Source of the DNA: Hirudinaria manillensis
Taxonomy: Eukaryota; Annelida; Clitellata; Hirudinida; Hirudinidae
Direction of reading: 5' to 3'
DNA: 64,000 nucleotides
NCBI GenBank assembly: GCA_034509925.1
Contig: CM067534.1
Location: forward strand, 3,041,001 to 3,105,000
Shown here piece after piece: positions 63,681 through 64,000 of this stretch. Position numbers and translations under genes: made by a program. The stretch's first letter is position 1, and each line of letters opens with the position of its first letter. The notes below the pieces were generated by a model. It was given only the letters and a program-made list of their open reading frames with translations. It searched no databases and was not told where the DNA came from.

Positions 63681-63771
63681 GTAATAACAAACCGCTGTAG
63701 AGACAGGCCAATGATTTGATGAACTCAGATTCTCCAACTTCTCTTCCAATAAGATAAGTGAATATCCTTAT
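49626..63771 (-). CDS. CACNA2D: Voltage-gated calcium channel alpha2delta subunit, 5'-partial
   Basis: Twenty-two minus-strand exons, each listed separately, give about 720 residues with compatible splice phases except for one unresolved joint near 56.1-57.1 kb. In order they encode the end of the VWA domain (RIFTYLIGRE), the Cache domain (LLGVAGTDLPV, IGVNGYWFVITNSGF, HPNLLAQ), the VGCC-alpha2 region (GLSLPVGYGEF, FLATRGGL, IIVASKPVTD, GKCGDFCDNFC, GSFLGDVDQMNGLMNLL) and the Cys-rich C-terminal part (STCEDECEKF, SDLIFLVTESTCEC). Alpha2delta proteins are extracellular, membrane-anchored partners that raise surface expression of high-voltage-activated Ca channels. The signal peptide, VWA core and MIDAS motif lie beyond the right edge. 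No terminal hydrophobic anchor is seen, so the C terminus is probably incomplete. CACHD1 is the main alternative, but the Cys-rich tail fits alpha2delta better. Confidence 0.9.
49759..50097 (-). other. alpha2delta intron 21
   Basis: A 339-nt intron with a GTAATT donor. It contains a CAA/CAG-rich run on the plus strand (50020-50075). The exon 21 frame runs into a TAA at 50094-50096 immediately after the donor, which makes exon 21 look terminal when splicing is ignored. Confidence 0.75.
50098..50514 (-). CDS. CACNA2D: alpha2delta exon 21, Ser-rich and Cys-containing
   Basis: Largest exon of the gene. It opens with a Ser/Pro tract (encoded by TCN repeats) and LKFYDDEL, followed by a second poly-Ser run, an acidic helix-like part (SVLEEYLMRQDFDIEDPDL), ECYGKY, NCFKEAKATWQKL, STCFKRLMYYIANVTRLP and STCEDECE. 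The last part aligns with the conserved C-x-x-x-C region before exon 22. The rest has no obvious counterpart in the alpha2delta proteins I know. The acceptor AACAG at 50515 keeps phase with exon 20; TGCAAG at 50520 is an alternative. Confidence 0.75.
50515..53136 (-). other. alpha2delta intron 20
   Basis: At 2.6 kb this is the longest intron seen in the gene. It is AT-rich, with a GAT/GAC tract at 52225-52330 (plus strand). An ORF at 52344-52634 (minus strand) has a possible acceptor at 52438, but its frame shows no alpha2delta motif and the gene reads through without it. Confidence 0.6.
53137..53207 (-). CDS. CACNA2D: alpha2delta exon 20
   Basis: Acceptor CCATTTCCAG, phase 0 in and phase 2 out with donor GTCCAC. 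Reads TIVANVFLMEAEISGMTTRR, placed where alpha2delta proteins have a hydrophobic segment before the Cys-rich tail. A second donor seven bases earlier (GTCCGA) would break phase with exon 21. Similarity is weaker than for other exons. Confidence 0.55.
53431..53550 (+). repeat. GAAT/GAAC tetranucleotide microsatellite
   Basis: Interrupted runs of GAAC, GAAAG, GAAT and AATT units inside alpha2delta intron 19. No coding potential. Confidence 0.85.
53805..53883 (-). CDS. CACNA2D: alpha2delta exon 19
   Basis: Acceptor TTCCACTACAG; the first G completes an Arg codon begun in exon 18. Reads YTIVDLQSTCPISDEQSSSA, matching the (T/I)xYDYQxxC motif after the second Cache-like segment. Donor GTTGTT, phase 0. 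Reading on without splicing would stop after two codons. Confidence 0.8.
53926..54050 (+). repeat. ATC/GTC trinucleotide tract in alpha2delta intron 18
   Basis: CATCATCATC- and GTCGTC-type repeats. On the minus strand they read as a long run of Asp codons in an ORF upstream of exon 19, but the acceptor lies after the tract, so the tract is intronic. Confidence 0.8.
54161..54267 (-). CDS. CACNA2D: alpha2delta exon 18
   Basis: Acceptor CTCTAAAAG, donor GTGCTT, phase 0 in and 2 out. Reads IGSFLGDVDQMNGLMNLLTM, the conserved (T)GxFxGEVDxxxxxxLL motif of alpha2delta, then an unusual His/Asp-rich HHDDHEGSDH. Confidence 0.88.
54464..54526 (-). CDS. CACNA2D: alpha2delta exon 17
   Basis: Acceptor TTAATTTCAG, donor GTGTGT, phase 0 both sides, 21 codons. 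Reads NVSCLLVDFYGYVVYSEKQE, corresponding to the C(Y/F)xIDNNGFIL strand of other alpha2delta proteins. Confidence 0.88.
54954..55000 (+). repeat. GAT microsatellite in alpha2delta intron 16
   Basis: A run of GATGATGAT with a few interruptions. The minus-strand ORF beside it (with ILIAYMPP) was considered as an exon and set aside because exon 17 supplies the same segment in phase. Confidence 0.8.
55132..55240 (+). repeat. ATC/ACC trinucleotide tract next to the exon 16 donor
   Basis: ATC- and ACC-type repeats including a CATAAC(CATAAC) sub-run. The tract begins 8 nt after the exon 16 donor on the minus strand. Confidence 0.8.
55248..55504 (-). CDS. CACNA2D: alpha2delta exon 16 with an encoded poly-Asp insert
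   Basis: Acceptor TTCACGGTAG and a strong GAG|GTAAGT donor. Begins by completing Asn, then SSSTDPIIVASKPVTDSTEK, SVLAVLGLALRVDIIEELLF and SPECSDVEDDDDDDEEDGG; a short GGVGG linker leads to DDDDDGKCGDFCDNFC. The Cys pattern after the insert is the conserved (R)xC...GKCxxxC of the family. The acidic block is encoded by GAC/GAT repeats and lengthens this loop relative to vertebrate proteins. Confidence 0.9.
55658..55755 (+). repeat. Long AAT microsatellite
   Basis: A TAG/TAA mixed start becomes an almost pure TAA run of over 60 nt inside alpha2delta intron 15. On the minus strand it reads as poly-Tyr, which is meaningless. Confidence 0.9.
55874..55918 (+). repeat. Perfect 15-bp inverted repeat with 15-nt loop
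   Basis: TATAATAAAATGTAA (55874-55888) and TTACATTTTATTATA (55904-55918) are exact reverse complements. They lie in alpha2delta intron 15. AT-rich, so it may be an unstable cruciform or chance structure in biased sequence. Confidence 0.75.
56040..56143 (-). CDS. CACNA2D: alpha2delta exon 15
   Basis: Acceptor TTCTTAG, donor GTGTGG, phase 2 in and 1 out. Reads TQMKNQASARDQLFYKLTSH and GSSIITFTVPSLE, matching the (F)PLWYRxAxxxPGSFVxxxP segment of the family. The missing partner upstream must end in phase 2, or a later acceptor in this exon is used. Confidence 0.83.
56144..57132 (-). other. Interval with an unresolved alpha2delta exon
   Basis: About 15 residues expected between exons 14 and 15 were not placed. 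One candidate, 56955-56999 (minus strand), has an acceptor after AAAAG and a GTTATT donor, and in one frame reads NMLPAGCTPDDEIY, faintly like the family's TPEDE stretch. Its phases fit only if the flanking exons use other splice sites. The rest is AT-rich, with AATTAATT runs. Confidence 0.4.
57133..57177 (-). CDS. CACNA2D: alpha2delta exon 14
   Basis: Acceptor CCAGCAG, donor GTACCT, 15 codons: LELVFLATRGGLSRY. This is the conserved (V)xxxFLGTRxGLxR strand. A second acceptor three bases upstream would add one Gln. Confidence 0.88.
57321..57391 (+). repeat. ATC/GTC tract between alpha2delta exons 13 and 14
   Basis: CATCGTCGTCATCATC-type repeats, same orientation as the tract on the other side of exon 13. 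Confidence 0.85.
57419..57492 (-). CDS. CACNA2D: alpha2delta exon 13
   Basis: Acceptor GATGTTGACAG, donor GTGCTT, phase 1 in and 0 out. Completes Cys, then DVKLLQLLLNDVTTTKMIPD and KWNK, matching the CDxELVxxVLFDAVxTxxxxxYW motif. Confidence 0.88.
57501..57691 (+). repeat. Long ATC/GTC trinucleotide tract
   Basis: About 190 nt of CATCATC and GTCGTC repeats beginning 9 nt upstream of the exon 13 acceptor (in transcription sense). It reads as poly-His, poly-Met or poly-Asp in different frames, none of them genes. Confidence 0.9.
57970..58020 (+). repeat. AAT microsatellite
   Basis: TAATAATAAT run inside alpha2delta intron 12. Confidence 0.85.
58184..58269 (-). CDS. CACNA2D: alpha2delta exon 12
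   Basis: Acceptor TAATATGACAG, donor GTGAAT, phase 2 in and 1 out. Completes Trp, then KYCTTDKNEDFINFIYDNKD and AHVIRSK, the WxYC motif and following helix. Confidence 0.85.
58734..58776 (+). promoter_or_regulatory. Paired CACGTG boxes and a palindrome in alpha2delta intron 11
   Basis: Two CACGTGAC elements start 23 bp apart (58734 and 58757), and the palindrome GACCTTTCGAAGGTC overlaps the second (58762-58776). CACGTG is the core of E-box/bHLH sites. An intronic regulatory role is possible but unsupported beyond this. Confidence 0.3.
58833..58940 (+). repeat. GAT/GAC trinucleotide tract
   Basis: GATGATGACGACG-type repeats just after the exon 11 donor (in transcription sense). Orientation is opposite to the 57501-57691 tract, so the two are complementary in the pre-mRNA and enclose exon 12. 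Confidence 0.88.
58966..59008 (-). CDS. CACNA2D: alpha2delta exon 11
   Basis: Acceptor AATTTTCAG, donor GTGAGC, phase 1 in and 2 out, 43 nt. Reads (D)LWNLKNTNFTIAQ, between the GxY(E) strand and the WxYC motif. The smallest exon of the gene. Confidence 0.85.
59316..59380 (+). repeat. GAT/GAC tract after alpha2delta exon 10
   Basis: GACGACGATGATGATGAC-type repeats, starting 8 nt past the exon 10 donor in transcription sense. Confidence 0.88.
59388..59473 (-). CDS. CACNA2D: alpha2delta exon 10
   Basis: Acceptor ATCCAAACAG, donor GTAACA, phase 2 in and 1 out. The joint reads NSPFKIGLSLPVGYGEF, the conserved TPFSLGVxLSxGxGxY strand, followed by NISDLFSNPGIYE. Confidence 0.9.
59511..59600 (+). 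repeat. ATC/GTC tract before alpha2delta exon 10
   Basis: CATCATCGTCGTC repeats with an interruption, filling the short intron between exons 9 and 10. Complementary to the tract at 59316-59380. Confidence 0.85.
59608..59669 (-). CDS. CACNA2D: alpha2delta exon 9
   Basis: Acceptor AATTGTTAG; donor GTATGG leaves two bases so that exon 10 stays open. Reads KVAILSKNVFHFSTLENSPF, like GKRVLxxTNDYxxTxIxxTPF. The next possible donor (GTGACA) would create a stop in exon 10. Confidence 0.87.
59934..60005 (-). CDS. CACNA2D: alpha2delta exon 8
   Basis: Acceptor ACTTCACAG, donor GTTGGT, phase 0, 24 codons starting LKRNMMRASDGNVVMETL. Corresponds to LRxxMIxxxTGxxxxxV of other family members. Confidence 0.83.
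60019..60090 (+). repeat. ATC/GTC tract before alpha2delta exon 8
   Basis: CATCGTCATCATCGTCGTC repeats ending in a short GTAGTAGTA run. Confidence 0.85.
60291..60365 (-). CDS. CACNA2D: alpha2delta exon 7
   Basis: Acceptor CTTGTTACAG, donor GTATCA, phase 0, 25 codons: PDFLTMRTSYALDINRMEVM then DRKGR. It continues HPNLLAQ of exon 6 and lies where other proteins read NYNSVDLSEVE. Confidence 0.82.
60515..60633 (+). repeat. 119-bp inverted repeat with AAT/ATT palindromic core
   Basis: Outer arms 60515-60531 and 60617-60633 pair at 15 of 17 positions (TTTGCGCAGCCGACGAA against TTCGTTGGCTGCACAAA). The core is alternating AAT and ATT repeats that also fold on themselves. It lies in alpha2delta intron 6. 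A hairpin RNA, cruciform or small inverted-repeat element are all possible. Confidence 0.7.
60698..60740 (+). repeat. Short 10-bp tandem repeat
   Basis: TGGCTTTGTT-like units repeat about four times with small changes. Intronic. Confidence 0.75.
61535..61609 (-). CDS. CACNA2D: alpha2delta exon 6 (Cache domain)
   Basis: Acceptor CTGTTTGCAG, donor GTTTTG, phase 0, 25 codons. Reads IGVNGYWFVITNSGF then TVVHPNLLAQ, the hallmark LGxNGYxFxIxxNGYxLxHPxL of the alpha2delta Cache domain. Confidence 0.93.
61758..61829 (-). CDS. CACNA2D: alpha2delta exon 5 (Cache domain)
   Basis: Acceptor TTAACTCACAG, donor GTGTGT, phase 0, 24 codons: AALLGVAGTDLPVKEFVSIL, then NSCK. Matches LLGVxGxDVxLxxL of the family. 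Confidence 0.93.
61927..61983 (-). CDS. CACNA2D: alpha2delta exon 4
   Basis: Acceptor TTACTTCAAAG, donor GTAACT, phase 0, 19 codons: GLGLVMTMAAPVYNSSSVK. Corresponds to the LxxTVAMPVF strand that opens the Cache domain. Confidence 0.9.
62359..62421 (-). CDS. CACNA2D: alpha2delta exon 3
   Basis: Acceptor ATCTTCATCAG, donor GTCTGT, phase 0, 21 codons beginning LSMGRSNKLAWSNTYYD. Matches VLSRPxxxxxxxxxWTxxYxD between VWA and Cache. About five residues (EYLxV in relatives) are missing between exons 2 and 3; a micro-exon may exist. Confidence 0.85.
62470..62660 (+). repeat. ATC/GTC tracts in alpha2delta intron 2
   Basis: Two CATCATC/GTCGTC runs (62470-62560 and 62611-62660) separated by ordinary sequence. 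Confidence 0.85.
62948..63021 (+). repeat. ATC/GTC tract abutting the exon 2 donor
   Basis: Repeats run to within two bases of the exon 2 boundary. On the transcribed strand they are GAT/GAC-type, complementary to the tract on the other side of the exon. Confidence 0.88.
63023..63072 (-). CDS. CACNA2D: alpha2delta exon 2 (end of VWA)
   Basis: Acceptor CGCTTTTCCAG, donor GTTGAT, phase 1 in and 0 out, 50 nt. Completes Gly, then SYYRISGFADVHEHIQ, matching KGYYxxISxxADxxENV at the C-terminal edge of the VWA domain. Confidence 0.88.
63094..63160 (+). repeat. GAT/GAC tract upstream of alpha2delta exon 2
   Basis: GATGATGATGACGACG repeats on the plus strand, opposite in orientation to 62948-63021. 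Confidence 0.88.
63693..63771 (-). CDS. CACNA2D: alpha2delta first exon in window (VWA domain)
   Basis: Acceptor ATTGATTGCAG, donor GTTTGT, phase 0 in and 1 out. Reads IRIFTYLIGREVGESEFIKS then LACLYS, the conserved VRxFTYLIGRE strand of the alpha2delta VWA domain. Earlier exons lie past the right edge. Confidence 0.92.
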
Positions 63772-64000
63772 CTGCAATCAATTTCAAATTAATTTGTAGG
63801 CGGTTTTAATTAATTATAAGTTAGTACAAATTGGAGTTATATTATTATTATTATTATTGTTATTATTATTATTATTATTATTATTGTTAATATTATTACA
63901 ATCCTTATCGTTATTATTAATTAATTAATTAATTTATTTATTTATATATTTGTTTATTTATTTACATTTATACGATTTATAAATATATATTAATTTAATT
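63772..64000 (-). other. alpha2delta intron at the window edge
   Basis: AT-rich with ATT repeats (63840-63900) and AATTAATT/TTTATTTA runs; no exon found. Confidence 0.7.

Overview
This is nuclear DNA of an AT-rich metazoan. The genes carry spliceosomal introns, two single-copy genes are clear animal orthologues (cyclin Y and a voltage-gated calcium channel alpha2delta subunit), polyadenylation signals follow the genes, and trinucleotide microsatellites (GAT/ATC, AAT/ATT) are abundant. The clade cannot be fixed from the window. Short introns and a 3' splice site 3 nt before the start codon of the small genes would suit several compact invertebrate genomes, including spliced-leader users such as tunicates. 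ATG-to-stop reading alone gives only fragments here, because the genes are exonic.

Region 1 (1-40847) is a head-to-tail tandem array with a period of about 2577 bp (2575-2578). It contains the end of one copy and 15 complete copies of the same four-exon gene for a secreted CAP-superfamily protein (SCP/TAPS, antigen-5/CRISP/PR-1 fold) of 196 residues with a CRISP-like cysteine hinge at the C terminus. The copies are almost identical: 15 encode the same protein as far as each is visible, and one carries a single substitution. The array runs off the left edge. Intron 2 uses a GC-AG splice pair in every copy. The 1.73-kb spacers hold a polyadenylation signal, a GC-rich hairpin island, a second perfect hairpin and a conserved promoter/5'UTR segment, but no convincing gene.

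Region 2 (40848-41761) is a seventeenth, diverged CAP gene of 199 residues. It has the same exon layout and the same GC-AG intron. The array sequence is unbroken up to position 40847, within its 5' leader, and divergence starts there, so the recombination edge of the array can be placed to within a few bases.

Region 3 (42498 to about 49010, + strand) is a complete cyclin Y gene of eight exons encoding 360 residues. It has an N-terminal acylation signal, the cyclin box, and two basic Ser motifs resembling known 14-3-3 sites. A GC-richer 3' region follows.

Region 4 (about 49050-64000, - strand) is the 3' two thirds of a calcium channel alpha2delta gene, convergent with cyclin Y. Twenty-two small exons can be read in compatible splice phases, from the end of the VWA domain through Cache to the cysteine-rich C-terminal region. 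The 5' end lies beyond the right edge. GAT/ATC microsatellites fill its introns, bracket some exons as complementary pairs, and have entered two exons as poly-Asp and poly-Ser tracts. The exact C terminus and one short exon near 56.1-57.1 kb remain unresolved.
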